NCBI RefSeq assembly: GCF_001280205.1
Contig: NZ_CP012573.1
Span: 868,001 to 932,000, forward strand
Reading direction: 5' to 3'
Source of the DNA: Clavibacter capsici
GTDB taxonomy: Bacteria > Actinomycetota > Actinomycetes > Actinomycetales > Microbacteriaceae
DNA length: 64,000 nt
Positions 1 through 8,588 of this stretch are shown piece after piece. Position 1 is the stretch's first letter; each line of letters opens with the position of its first letter. The notes beneath the pieces are model-generated. The model saw only the letters and a program-made list of their open reading frames with translations, had not been told where the DNA came from and did no database searches. The translations under genes were made by a program, and so were the position numbers.

Positions 1-1136
1 CCAAGGAGATCAACTCGCTGCGGATCGCGGACGACATCACGCTCCGCATCGGCAAGTACGGGCCGTACCTCGAGGTGCACGAGGAGGGAGCCGCGGAGGA
101 CGCGACCCCCCGCCGCGTGAACCTCCCGGAGGACCTCGCGCCCGACGAGCTCACGTCGGCGAAGGCGCGGGAGCTCATCGACGCCCCGGTCGTCACCGAC
201 CGCGTCATCGGGATCAACCCCGACAACGGCAAGCGCATCGTCGCCAAGGACGGGCGCTACGGCCCCTACGTCACCGAGCTCGACCCCGAGCCCGAGGAGG
301 CGCCGGCTGCCGTCGACACGGCGACGGGCGAGGTGCTCGAGAGCGCCCCCGCGACGACCACGGCGGCACCCGCGAAGAAGGCGCCGGCGAAGAAGACCGC
401 CGCGAAGAAGGCGGCGGCGGTCAAGCCCCGCACGGCCTCCATCTTCAAGTCGATGGACCTCGCGACGGTCGACCTCGAGACGGCGCTGCGACTGCTCGAC
501 CTCCCGCGCGTCGTGGGGGAGGACCCCGAGACGTCCACGCCCATCACCGCGCAGAACGGCAAGTACGGGCCGTACCTCAAGAAGGGGACGGACTCGCGCT
601 CGCTCACGAGCGAGGAGCAGATCTTCGAGATCGACCTCCCCGGGGCCCTCGAGGTGTTCGCGCAGCCGAAGTACGGAGCCCGCCGTCCCTCCAGCGCGCT
701 CAAGGAGTTCGACGCGGATCCGGTGAGCGGCAAGGGCATCAAGGTCAAGGACGGCCGCTTCGGTCCCTACGTCACCGACGGCGAGACCAACGCCACGATC
801 CCGAAGAGCGAGTCCGTCGAGGACATCGACTTCGACCGGGCCGTCGAGCTCCTCGCCGACAAGCGCGCCAAGGGACCCGCCAAGCCCAGGGGCAAGGCCC
901 CGGCCAAGGCGAAGGCCAAGGCGCCCGCGAAGGCGAAGGCCCCGGCGAAGCCGCGCGCCGGCGCGGCCGCCAAGACGACCACCGCGAAGACGACGGCGGC
1001 GAAGACGACCACGGCGAAGACGGCGACTGCCGCGACGCCGTCCGCCAGGTCGGTCGCCGCCACGAAGGCCGCCGCCACGCGGGCCGCCAACAGGGCCGCA
1101 GCCGCTGCCGCCATGACGGCGTCCGACGCGACGTGA
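1..1136 (+). CDS. topA: DNA topoisomerase I, C-terminal part (5' end outside window)
   Basis: Type IA topoisomerase that relaxes negative supercoils. Only the C-terminal end is present; the frame is open from base 3. Three short repeat units typical of bacterial TopA C-termini are visible, each with a GKYGPY-like or GRYGPY/GRFGPY core (near bases 52-68, 250-270, 556-575 and 752-770). These are followed by a lysine/alanine-rich tail of about 90 residues (bases 860-1130) made of AKA, PAK and TAKT blocks, as in actinobacterial TopA tails that bind DNA without a zinc finger. The catalytic tyrosine lies upstream of the window. The stop overlaps the tmk start (GTGA), so the two are probably co-translated. 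Confidence 0.95.
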   Translation, partial: KEINSLRIADDITLRIGKYGPYLEVHEEGAAEDATPRRVNLPEDLAPDELTSAKARELIDAPVVTDRVIGINPDNGKRIVAKDGRYGPYVTELDPEPEEAPAAVDTATGEVLESAPATTTAAPAKKAPAKKTAAKKAAAVKPRTASIFKSMDLATVDLETALRLLDLPRVVGEDPETSTPITAQNGKYGPYLKKGTDSRSLTSEEQIFEIDLPGALEVFAQPKYGARRPSSALKEFDADPVSGKGIKVKDGRFGPYVTDGETNATIPKSESVEDIDFDRAVELLADKRAKGPAKPRGKAPAKAKAKAPAKAKAPAKPRAGAAAKTTTAKTTAAKTTTAKTATAATPSARSVAATKAAATRAANRAAAAAAMTASDAT

Positions 1137-1768
1137 CCGGCGTCTTCATCACGCTGGAGGGCGGCGACGGCGTGGGGAAGTCCACGCAGTCGGCGCTCCT
1201 CCGGGAGTGGTTGGAGGGCCAGGGCCGGGAGGTCGTCGTCACCCGCGAGCCGGGAGGCAGCGAGCTGGGGGCGGAGATCCGCGAGATCGTGCTGCACCGT
1301 CGAGGCCACATCGCCCCTCGCGCGGAGGCCCTGCTCTACGCGGCCGACCGCGCGCACCACATCGAGACGGTCGTCCGGCCCGCCCTCGAGCGGGGCGCCG
1401 TGGTCCTGCAGGACCGCTACCTCGACTCGTCCGTCGCCTACCAGGGAGCCGGGCGGGTGCTCGACGCCGGCGAGATCTGCGAGCTGTCGCTCTGGGCGGC
1501 CGAGGGGCTCCTGCCCGACCTCACCGTCCTGCTGGACCTCGACCAGGCGGCCGCCCGGATCCGGCTCGACGCCGCCCGGACCCGTTTCGACCGGCTCGAG
1601 GCCGAGCGCGGGGAGTTCCACGAGCGCGTCCGCCACGCGTTCCTCGGGCTCGCCGAGGCCGAGCCCGACCGCTTCCTCGTCGTCGACGCCGCGCGTCCCC
1701 GCGAGGAGATCGCCGACGTGATCCGCACGCGGGCCGCCGCGCTCCTCGAGGCGGGGGCGCGCGCATGA
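1133..1768 (+). CDS. tmk: Thymidylate kinase (dTMP kinase)
   Basis: Phosphorylates dTMP to dTDP with ATP in DNA precursor synthesis. The 211-residue length is normal for the family. The P-loop GGDGVGKST is at residues 10-18, followed by the TREPGG motif near residue 38 and the DRYLDSSVAYQG motif near residue 94, both diagnostic of Tmk. The GTG start overlaps the topA stop by four bases, and the 3' end overlaps holB by four bases (ATGA). The topA-tmk-holB order is typical of Actinobacteria. Confidence 0.97.
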   Translation: MTGVFITLEGGDGVGKSTQSALLREWLEGQGREVVVTREPGGSELGAEIREIVLHRRGHIAPRAEALLYAADRAHHIETVVRPALERGAVVLQDRYLDSSVAYQGAGRVLDAGEICELSLWAAEGLLPDLTVLLDLDQAAARIRLDAARTRFDRLEAERGEFHERVRHAFLGLAEAEPDRFLVVDAARPREEIADVIRTRAAALLEAGARA

Positions 1769-2994
1769 GCGACGAGGCGACGGATCCGGCCGTGGCGACG
1801 CCCGCCAGCCCGGACGGGCGCGCCATCTGGGACGAGCTCACGGGCCAGTCCGAGGCCGTCGCGCTCCTCGCCGCGGCCAGCAGCCCGCGGGCCACCGCCC
1901 GCGACGCCAGCGGCACCGCGCTCGCGCACTCCTGGCTCATCACCGGTCCTCCGGGATCCGGCCGTTCGAACCTGGCCTACGCGTTCGCGACCGCGCTGCT
2001 CAGCGACGGCACGCCGGAGGGGGACGCCGCCACCGCCCGCCAGGTCGCCGCCCGGAGCCACCCCGACCTCGGCGTGCTCGCGACGGAGCGCGTCATCATC
2101 GCGATCGACGAGGTGCGGGCGCTCGTCACGTCGTCCCAGTACTCGCCGTCGGTGGGGCGCTACCGGGTCATGGTGGTCGAGGACGCGGATCGCATGACCG
2201 AGCGCACCTCGAACCTGCTGCTCAAGGCGCTCGAGGAGCCGCCGGAGCGCACCATCTGGATCCTCTGCGCGCCCAGCGAGGCCGACCTGATCCCCACCAT
2301 CCGCTCGCGCGTGCGCAGCGTGCGGCTGCGGATCCCGTCCGTCGAGGACGTGGCGGCGCTGATTCGCCGGCGCGACGGCGTCGACGCGGCCACCGCGACG
2401 CGTGCGGCCCGCGAGGCGCAGAGCCACATCGGCATGGCCCACCGCCTCGCCACGGACGCGGAGGCGCGGGAGCGCCGCAGCCGCACGCTCGAGCTCGCGC
2501 TCGGCATCCGCACTGTCGGCGACGCCGTGCGCGCCGCGGCCGCGATGCTCGAGCTCGCGGGCCAGGACGCCAAGGCGTTCACGGTGCAGCGCGACGCCGA
2601 CGAGCGCGAGCGCGCGCTGCGATCCCTCGGCGTGCAGGAGGGCGGGTCCATCCCGCCGCAGCTGCGGTCGCAGATCCGGCAGCTCGAGGAGGACCAGAAG
2701 CGGCGCGCCACCCGGAGTCTCCGGGACGGCATCGACCGGATCCTCGTCGACCTCATGTCCCTGCACCGCGACGTGCTCCTCCACCAGCTGGGCGCCGACC
2801 TGCCGCAGGTGAACGAGGCCATCGCGCCGCGCATCGCCGAGGCGGCCGAGGCCGGGTCCGCCGCGGCATCGCTCGCGGTCCTCGACGCGGTCGGCGTCGC
2901 CCGCCGCCGGATCGACGGCAACGTCTCCCCGGCGCTCGCGCTGGAGGCCATGCTCGTCTCCATCACCCGCACGCGCTCGGCGGGCGTCGCGTGA
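1765..2994 (+). CDS. holB: DNA polymerase III subunit delta'
   Basis: Clamp-loader delta' subunit, 409 residues, AAA+ fold. A Walker-A-like GPPGSGRS lies at residues 61-68, followed by VVEDADRMTERTSNLLLKALEEPP, the conserved delta'/gamma core (quoted here as VVEDADRM and LLKALEEPP). The start is the ATG that overlaps tmk by four bases; an upstream in-frame extension would only run through tmk. Oddities: the cysteine cluster of the usual zinc module is missing between the Walker A motif and the DEVR strand, and the SRC motif reads SRVR. Clamp loading in replication is expected to be retained, since the rest of the fold is intact. Confidence 0.9.
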   Translation: MSDEATDPAVATPASPDGRAIWDELTGQSEAVALLAAASSPRATARDASGTALAHSWLITGPPGSGRSNLAYAFATALLSDGTPEGDAATARQVAARSHPDLGVLATERVIIAIDEVRALVTSSQYSPSVGRYRVMVVEDADRMTERTSNLLLKALEEPPERTIWILCAPSEADLIPTIRSRVRSVRLRIPSVEDVAALIRRRDGVDAATATRAAREAQSHIGMAHRLATDAEARERRSRTLELALGIRTVGDAVRAAAAMLELAGQDAKAFTVQRDADERERALRSLGVQEGGSIPPQLRSQIRQLEEDQKRRATRSLRDGIDRILVDLMSLHRDVLLHQLGADLPQVNEAIAPRIAEAAEAGSAAASLAVLDAVGVARRRIDGNVSPALALEAMLVSITRTRSAGVA

Positions 2995-4568
2995 CGGGCC
3001 GGCGCACGCGCCCGGGGGCGCTCCGCCGCGCCGGGGCGCTGGGAGCGGTGCTGGCCGCCGCCGCGGTCGCGCTGAGCGGATGCGGCCTGATCCCCGTGCC
3101 CGAGCCGCGGAGCTCCACGTCGAGCCCCACCACGGAGGAGGTGGCTCCCGACCTCGCCCGCTACTACGAGCAGGCCATCACGTGGGCGCCCTGCGAGGAC
3201 GGCGCCCAGTGCGCCACCGTGACGGCGCCGCTCGACTGGTCCGCGCCGGATCCCGCCACCGACATCCAGCTCGCCCTCACCCGGCACACCGCGCGCGGCT
3301 CCGGCGGACCGCGCGGATCGCTCTTCGTGAACCCGGGCGGTCCCGGGGCGTCTGGCGTCGACTTCGTGAAGGCCGGCGTCGACCAGGCGGTCTCGCGCGA
3401 CCTGCAGGACGCCTACGACGTGGTCGGCTGGGATCCCCGGGGCGTCGGCGCCTCGACGGCGGTCGACTGCGTCGACGACGCCCAGCTCGACTCCTTCCTC
3501 TACGGCGAGACGGAGGCGCCCCCGGGTACGCCCCAGCACGACGAGGAGCTCGAGCAGGCAGCCCGGTCCTTCGCCGAGTCGTGCGCGACGCGGTCCGGCT
3601 CGCTGCTCGAGTTCATCGACACGCAGAGCACCGTGCACGACCTGGACATGCTGCGCGCCCTGGTGGGGGATCCGCAGCTGAACTACCTCGGCTACTCGTA
3701 CGGCACGAGCATCGGCGCGCAGTACGCGCAGGACTTCCCGACGCACGTCGGGCGCATGGTGCTCGACGGCGCGACGGATCCGTCCGCCACCTCGTTCGAC
3801 GTCCTGCTCGCGCAGGCCCAGGGGTTCCGCACCTCGTTCGAGTCGTACATGGCCGGCTGCCTCGCGGGGCAGGGGTGCCCCTTCCGCGGGTCCGTCGAGG
3901 AGGGCGTGCAGACCGCGTCCGCCCTCCTCGACCGCCTCGACCAGAGCCCGCTGCGCGGCCGCGACGGGCGGGAGCTCGACGGCCAGGTCATGCGCAGCGC
4001 GATCGACTCCGCCCTCTACAGCGAGCGCCAGTGGCCCGCGCTCACGACGGCGTTCGCCGAGGCGCTGCGCGGCGAGTCCGCCACGGCGTTCGCGCTCGCC
4101 GACTCCTACTTCGGCCGCAGCCCGGACGGCAGCTACGCGAGCAACTTCTACGAGGCGTTCCTCGCCATCCAGTGCGTCGACTACCCGGTGGAGCGCGATC
4201 CGGCCGTGCTCGTCCGGGAGGCGGCCGAGATCCGGGCCGCGAGCGGCGAGCTGGCCGACGACGACACGTCCCGGGACGGCGTGCCGGATCCGCTGTGCGG
4301 CAACTGGCCGTACGCGGCGCGCCAGGCGCCGGCGCCCGTGTCGGCGGAGGGCGCGGCGCCCATCGTGGTCGTCGGCACGACGGGCGACCCCGCCACCCCG
4401 TACTCGTGGGCGCAGGCGCTCGCCGGTCAGCTCTCCTCGGGCGTCCTCCTCACCTACGAGGGCGAGGGGCACATCGCCTACGACGAGCGGGATCCCTGCA
4501 TCGTCGCGGCGGTCGACGGGTACCTGCTCGGCGGGGACCCGCCGGCGGCAGGCACCAGCTGCGGCTGA
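2991..4568 (+). CDS. Secreted lipoprotein, alpha/beta hydrolase of the tripeptidyl-aminopeptidase (TAP/SlpD) type
   Basis: 525 residues. A basic N-terminus and hydrophobic stretch end in the lipobox LSGC (Cys near residue 30), so the protein should be a surface lipoprotein. The oxyanion region NPGGPGASG is near residue 115. The nucleophile is Ser236 in GYSYGTS, and the TAP-like C-terminal domain carries VVGTTGDPATPY (Asp) and GEGHIAY (His). Family members in Streptomyces and Mycobacterium release N-terminal peptides or act on ester prodrugs; the substrate here is unknown. The GTG start overlaps holB by four bases, which makes this the last gene of the topA-tmk-holB chain. Confidence 0.88.
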   Translation: MTGRRTRPGALRRAGALGAVLAAAAVALSGCGLIPVPEPRSSTSSPTTEEVAPDLARYYEQAITWAPCEDGAQCATVTAPLDWSAPDPATDIQLALTRHTARGSGGPRGSLFVNPGGPGASGVDFVKAGVDQAVSRDLQDAYDVVGWDPRGVGASTAVDCVDDAQLDSFLYGETEAPPGTPQHDEELEQAARSFAESCATRSGSLLEFIDTQSTVHDLDMLRALVGDPQLNYLGYSYGTSIGAQYAQDFPTHVGRMVLDGATDPSATSFDVLLAQAQGFRTSFESYMAGCLAGQGCPFRGSVEEGVQTASALLDRLDQSPLRGRDGRELDGQVMRSAIDSALYSERQWPALTTAFAEALRGESATAFALADSYFGRSPDGSYASNFYEAFLAIQCVDYPVERDPAVLVREAAEIRAASGELADDDTSRDGVPDPLCGNWPYAARQAPAPVSAEGAAPIVVVGTTGDPATPYSWAQALAGQLSSGVLLTYEGEGHIAYDERDPCIVAAVDGYLLGGDPPAAGTSCG

Positions 4569-4637
4569 CGTCGCGGCGAGGGCGGCGCCCCGTGGTCGGC
4601 GCGGCGTCGCGTGTGCGGGAGGGCCCTCCGGATCCGG

Positions 4638-4643
4638 TATGCT
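4638..4643 (+). promoter_or_regulatory. -10 box of the tRNA-Thr promoter
   Basis: TATGCT lies 37 bases before the mature tRNA 5' end, in the 112-base gap after the hydrolase gene. No convincing -35 box is visible. The rest of the gap holds nothing else recognisable. Confidence 0.5.
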
Positions 4644-4680
4644 CTCTACTCGTGCCCGGTACTCGCTGAGTCCGGGCCGG

Positions 4681-4756
4681 GCCGCCTTAGCTCAGTCGGT
4701 AGAGCATCTCACTCGTAATGAGAAGGTCGTCAGTTCGATTCTGACAGGCGGCTCCA
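4681..4756 (+). tRNA. tRNA-Thr (anticodon CGT)
   Basis: Full cloverleaf. The acceptor pairs GCCGCCT (4681-4687) with AGGCGGC (4746-4752), followed by discriminator T and an encoded CCA. The D stem is GCTC/GAGC. The anticodon stem TCTCA/TGAGA encloses loop CTCGTAA with anticodon CGT at 4714-4716. The T stem is GTCAG/CTGAC with loop TTCGATT. It reads ACG, a frequent Thr codon in this high-GC genome. The flanking DNA shows no integrase or repeated 3' end, so it does not look like an occupied attachment site. Confidence 0.97.
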
Positions 4757-4899
4757 TCACGCCACCCGCGTCGCACGTCCGGTCCCGATCCGGTGCGTCG
4801 TGTCGTGCGTCCGACTCCGGGTCGCGTCCTCCCCAGGTCGCCGCGTCCGTGCCCGTCCCGTGCACCCCGCCATGCCGGCCCCCGTTCGGGGACGGCGTC

Positions 4900-4905
4900 T
4901 AACAT
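4900..4905 (+). promoter_or_regulatory. -10 box of a probable leaderless promoter (dacB)
   Basis: TAACAT is followed by exactly six bases and then the ATG at 4912. Transcription would start at or within a base of the start codon. There is no Shine-Dalgarno sequence. Confidence 0.6.
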
Positions 4906-4911
4906 GGCCCC

Positions 4912-6408
4912 ATGCGATCCCCCGCCGACGGCCCCGAGCACGAGCGCGCCGACGGCACCGGGCCGGGCGCCTCGCGCGGCGCCTCGCGCCGCACCACGCG
5001 AAGCGCGGACCGCCGTCGGGCGCGCACCGTGACCGCCGCCGTGGCCGTCGTCGCCGTGCTCGCCGCCGGATCCGTCGGCGCGGGAGCGCTCACCGGCCGG
5101 GCGGGCAGCGCGTCCGCGAGCGTCGCCGCCACGGCCGACCCGACGCCCACGCCGAGCCCCACGCCCACCGCGGATCCCGCGCGTCCCGCGCCCGCCGCCC
5201 CGGCCGCCGCCCGCGACCTCCGCATGTGCTCCATCTCCTCCCTCGCGAAGGACCCGCGACTCGCCACCTTCGAGGGCCAGGTCCGCGACGTCGCGAGCGG
5301 TCGCGTCCTGTTCGACCGGAACGGCAGCACGCCGGAGCGCACGGCCAGCGTCATGAAGGTCATCACGTCGGCCGCGGCCCTCGCCGCGCTCGGGCCGGAC
5401 CACCGCATCGCCACCACCGTCGTCCGCGGGGCGGAGCCGGGCACGGTCGTCCTGGTCGGCGGCGGCGACCCGACGCTCTCCCGTCTCACCTCGGGCAGCT
5501 CCGTCTACCCGGGGGCCCCGCGCCTCAGCGACCTCGCGCAGCAGGTCCGCGCGGCCTGGGCCGCGGATCCGGCCACGGCGGGCACGCCCATCACCCGCAT
5601 CGTGCTCGACACCTCGCTCTTCTCCGGCGACACGTGGATCCCGTCGTGGGCCGCCAGCGAGCGCAAGGCCGGGTACTCGAGCTTCATGACGCCGCTGCAG
5701 CTCGACGCCGACCGGGCGGACCCCGTGGCCGTCGTGTCGGCGCGCAGCGAGGACCCGCTGGCTCGCGTCGGCAGCACGTTCCGCTCCATGCTCGGCGGAT
5801 CGGCCGACGTCACCCAGGGCACGGCCCCCGCGGGAGCGGCCGTGCTCGGGAAGGTGGAGTCGCAGCCGGTCTCGTCCCTCATCCAGACCGCGCTCATCAA
5901 CTCGGACAACGTGCTCGCCGAGTCGCTCGCGCGGCTCGTGAGCATCCAGGTGGGCGCCGGGAGCACGCAGCAGTCGCTCGCCACGGGCATCCCGAAGGCG
6001 CTGCAGGCGTACGGCCTCGACACCTCCACCCTCGGCATCGTCGACGGGCAGGGGCTGAGCCCCGAGAACCGGGTGCCGCCGTCGCTGCTCGCGCAGCTCA
6101 TGATCCAGGTCGACCAGCGGCAGCAGTCGCTCGGCTACCTGCACGACGGGCTCCCCGTCGCGGGCCGCACCGGCACCCTCGCCGGCCGCTTCACGGGCGA
6201 CAGCGCCGTGGCGCGCGGGCACGTCGTGGCCAAGACCGGCTGGATCGACACGGGCTACACCCTCGCCGGCATCGTCGACGCGGCCGACGGCACCAAGCTC
6301 GCCTTCGCGTTCTACGCCATCGGGAACGTGACGGGCGACGCGAAGATCGCCCTCGACGCGCTCGCGGCGGGCACCTACCGCTGCGGGGCGGACCTGGGGG
6401 ACGAGTGA
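4912..6408 (+). CDS. dacB: D-alanyl-D-alanine carboxypeptidase/endopeptidase, PBP4 (S13) family
   Basis: Periplasmic or wall-side penicillin-binding protein that trims peptidoglycan stem peptides. 498 residues. An Arg-rich N-terminus precedes one membrane or signal segment (about residues 40-60), then a Pro/Thr linker. The three catalytic motifs are all visible: SVMK at 146-149 (nucleophile Ser146), SDN at 331-333 and KTG at 441-443. The S13 layout, with a long insertion between the first two motifs, fits. The gene stands alone behind a probable leaderless promoter. Confidence 0.92.
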   Translation: MRSPADGPEHERADGTGPGASRGASRRTTRSADRRRARTVTAAVAVVAVLAAGSVGAGALTGRAGSASASVAATADPTPTPSPTPTADPARPAPAAPAAARDLRMCSISSLAKDPRLATFEGQVRDVASGRVLFDRNGSTPERTASVMKVITSAAALAALGPDHRIATTVVRGAEPGTVVLVGGGDPTLSRLTSGSSVYPGAPRLSDLAQQVRAAWAADPATAGTPITRIVLDTSLFSGDTWIPSWAASERKAGYSSFMTPLQLDADRADPVAVVSARSEDPLARVGSTFRSMLGGSADVTQGTAPAGAAVLGKVESQPVSSLIQTALINSDNVLAESLARLVSIQVGAGSTQQSLATGIPKALQAYGLDTSTLGIVDGQGLSPENRVPPSLLAQLMIQVDQRQQSLGYLHDGLPVAGRTGTLAGRFTGDSAVARGHVVAKTGWIDTGYTLAGIVDAADGTKLAFAFYAIGNVTGDAKIALDALAAGTYRCGADLGDE

Positions 6409-6472
6409 CGCGCGGCCCGGTCCCGGGCCGCCGGACCACGGCACCGGGCCCGTCCCGGGGAAGGAGCGGCGC

Positions 6473-7063
6473 ATGACGAGGGCACTGTTCATCATCGACG
6501 TCCAGAACGACTTCACGGAGGGCGGCGCGCTCGGCGTCGAGGGCGGCGGCGACGTCGCGCGGGGGATCACCCGGCTCCTCGCCCAGGAGCCGTACCGCTA
6601 CGACCACGTCCTCGCGTCCCGGGACTGGCACGAGGCGACCGGCGACAACGGCGGGCACTTCGCCGCGGCCGGCACCGTGCCCGACTTCTCCACCACCTGG
6701 CCGGAGCACTGCGTGCAGGGCACCCGCGGCGCCGAGTACCACCCCGACCTCGACGTGACCGCCGTCGACTTCCACCTCCGCAAGGGCCAGGGAGCCCCCG
6801 CCTACTCGATCTTCGAGGGCACGACGGAGGACGGCGTGCCGCTCGCGGACCTGCTGGAGCTGCACGACATCACCGACATCGACGTCGTGGGCCTCGCGAC
6901 CGACTACTGCGTGCTGGCCTCGGCGCTCGACGCCGTGCACCAGGGCAAGCGCGTGCGGGTCATCGCCGACCTCGTCGCGGGCGTGGCGCCGGCCACCAGC
7001 GCGGCGGCCCTCGACCGGCTCCGCGACGCCGGGGCGGAGATCGTCGAGGGGCCGGCCGACTGA
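6473..7063 (+). CDS. pncA: Nicotinamidase / pyrazinamidase
   Basis: Hydrolyses nicotinamide to nicotinate in NAD salvage, in the cytoplasm. 196 residues. The catalytic triad is present: Asp9 in IIDVQNDF, Lys104 in HLRKGQ and Cys146 in ATDYCV. The metal-site region with the DWH motif is near residue 50. The ribosome site AAGGAG sits seven bases before the ATG. The next gene is an NAD(P)-dependent dehydrogenase on the same strand 49 bases downstream, possibly co-transcribed. Confidence 0.95.
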   Translation: MTRALFIIDVQNDFTEGGALGVEGGGDVARGITRLLAQEPYRYDHVLASRDWHEATGDNGGHFAAAGTVPDFSTTWPEHCVQGTRGAEYHPDLDVTAVDFHLRKGQGAPAYSIFEGTTEDGVPLADLLELHDITDIDVVGLATDYCVLASALDAVHQGKRVRVIADLVAGVAPATSAAALDRLRDAGAEIVEGPAD

Positions 7064-7112
7064 CGGCCGCCAGCACGCGCACCATCACCACCACGGACGA
7101 AGCGAGGACAGC

Positions 7113-8588
7113 ATGACCGCATCCACCGAGACCGACCTCCTGTCGGCGACGCCCACCACGCTCCTCATCGGGGGCGAGCGCGTGGACGCGGAGGGCGGCG
7201 CCGCGTTCGACGTGCGGGATCCGGCGACCGACGCCGTGATCGCGCGCGTGGCCGACGCGAGCCCGGCCGACGGCATGCGCGCCCTCGACGCCGCGGCGGA
7301 GGCCGCCGCGGACTGGGCCGCCACCGCTCCCCGCGTCCGCGGCGAGATCCTCCGCCGCGCGTTCGACCTCCTGCAGGAGCGCAAGGACGAGTTCGCGCTC
7401 CTCATGACGCTCGAGATGGGCAAGCCGCTCGCCGAGTCTCTCGGCGAGGTCACGTACGGCGGCGAGTTCCTCCGCTGGTTCTCCGAGGAGGCCGTCCGCA
7501 TCACGGGCCGCTACGGCGTCAACCCCGAGGGCACGGGGCGCATGATCGTCTCGCAGCACCCGGTCGGTCCGGTGCTCCTCATCACGCCATGGAACTTCCC
7601 GCTCGCGATGGCGACCCGCAAGATCGCGCCCGCGCTCGCGGCCGGCTGCACCGTCGTCATCAAGCCGGCGGACCTCACGCCGCTCACCACGCTGCGCTTC
7701 GCCGAGCTGCTGGCGGAGGCGGGGCTGCCGGCGGGCGTGCTGAACGTGATCCCCACCACGGACGCCGCGGGCGTCACCGGTCCGATCATCGCCGACCCGC
7801 GGCTGCGCAAGCTGAGCTTCACCGGATCCACGCCCGTCGGCCGCCAGCTCGGGGCGCAGGCGGCCGAGAACGTGCTCCGCGTGTCGCTCGAGCTGGGCGG
7901 CAACGCGCCGTTCGTGGTCTTCGCGGACGCCGACCTCGACAAGGCCGTCGAGGGCGCCATGGCGGCGAAGTTCCGCAACGTCGGGCAGGCGTGCACGGCC
8001 GCGAACCGCTTCATCGTGGAGGCGTCCATCGCGGACGCGTTCGCCGACCGGCTGCAGGAGCGCATCGACGCCATGCAGATCGGGCGCGGCACGGAGGAGG
8101 GCGTGACGGTGGGCCCGCTCATCGACGGCCGCGCGGTCGACAAGGCCGACCGGCTCGTGCGCGACGCCGTCGAGCGCGGCGCGACCGTGCGCGCGGGCGG
8201 CGCGCCGCGGGAGGGCGCGGGGCATTTCTACCCGCCGACCCTCGTCACGGGCGTCGCCGAGGGCAGCGACATCCTGCGCGAGGAGATCTTCGGGCCCGTC
8301 GTCGCGATCGTGCCGTTCGACGACGAGGACGACGCCGTGCGCCTCGCCAACGACACCGAGTACGGCCTCGTCTCCTACGTCTTCACGCGCGACCTCGCCC
8401 TCGGCCAGCGCATGATCGAGCGGCTCGAGACCGGCATGACGGGCCTCAACATGGGCGTCATCTCCAACGCGGCGGCGCCGTTCGGCGGGGTGAAGCAGTC
8501 GGGGCTCGGCCGCGAGGGCGGGCTCGAGGGGATCCACGAGTACCTGAACACGAAGTACACGCTCACGCCCGACCCGTTCGCCTCCTAG
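7113..8588 (+). CDS. gabD: NAD(P)-dependent succinate-semialdehyde dehydrogenase-like aldehyde dehydrogenase
   Basis: 491 residues. Aldehyde dehydrogenase superfamily with general base Glu260 (LELGGN) and nucleophile Cys294 (GQACTAANRF). The N-terminal half resembles GabD (MGKPLAES, TPWNFPLAM, the cofactor loop near FTGSTPVGRQL). It would oxidise succinate semialdehyde or a related aldehyde to the acid. No gabT transaminase is nearby, so a GABA role is unproven and the exact substrate is open. The last base overlaps the next gene's GTG. Confidence 0.88.
   Translation: MTASTETDLLSATPTTLLIGGERVDAEGGAAFDVRDPATDAVIARVADASPADGMRALDAAAEAAADWAATAPRVRGEILRRAFDLLQERKDEFALLMTLEMGKPLAESLGEVTYGGEFLRWFSEEAVRITGRYGVNPEGTGRMIVSQHPVGPVLLITPWNFPLAMATRKIAPALAAGCTVVIKPADLTPLTTLRFAELLAEAGLPAGVLNVIPTTDAAGVTGPIIADPRLRKLSFTGSTPVGRQLGAQAAENVLRVSLELGGNAPFVVFADADLDKAVEGAMAAKFRNVGQACTAANRFIVEASIADAFADRLQERIDAMQIGRGTEEGVTVGPLIDGRAVDKADRLVRDAVERGATVRAGGAPREGAGHFYPPTLVTGVAEGSDILREEIFGPVVAIVPFDDEDDAVRLANDTEYGLVSYVFTRDLALGQRMIERLETGMTGLNMGVISNAAAPFGGVKQSGLGREGGLEGIHEYLNTKYTLTPDPFAS

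Noticed and set aside
900-1120. Tandem repeat or CRISPR-like array in the topA 3' end
   Set aside because: The repeats are imperfect, in frame and encode the Lys/Ala tail normal for actinobacterial TopA.
266-1636. Long open frames antisense to topA and tmk
   Set aside because: Typical of 73% GC coding DNA. They are Arg/Ala/Pro-rich, lack ribosome sites and overlap conserved genes completely.
4681-4756. tRNA-Thr as an integration site of a mobile element
   Set aside because: No integrase gene, no duplicated tRNA 3' end and no change in composition on either side.
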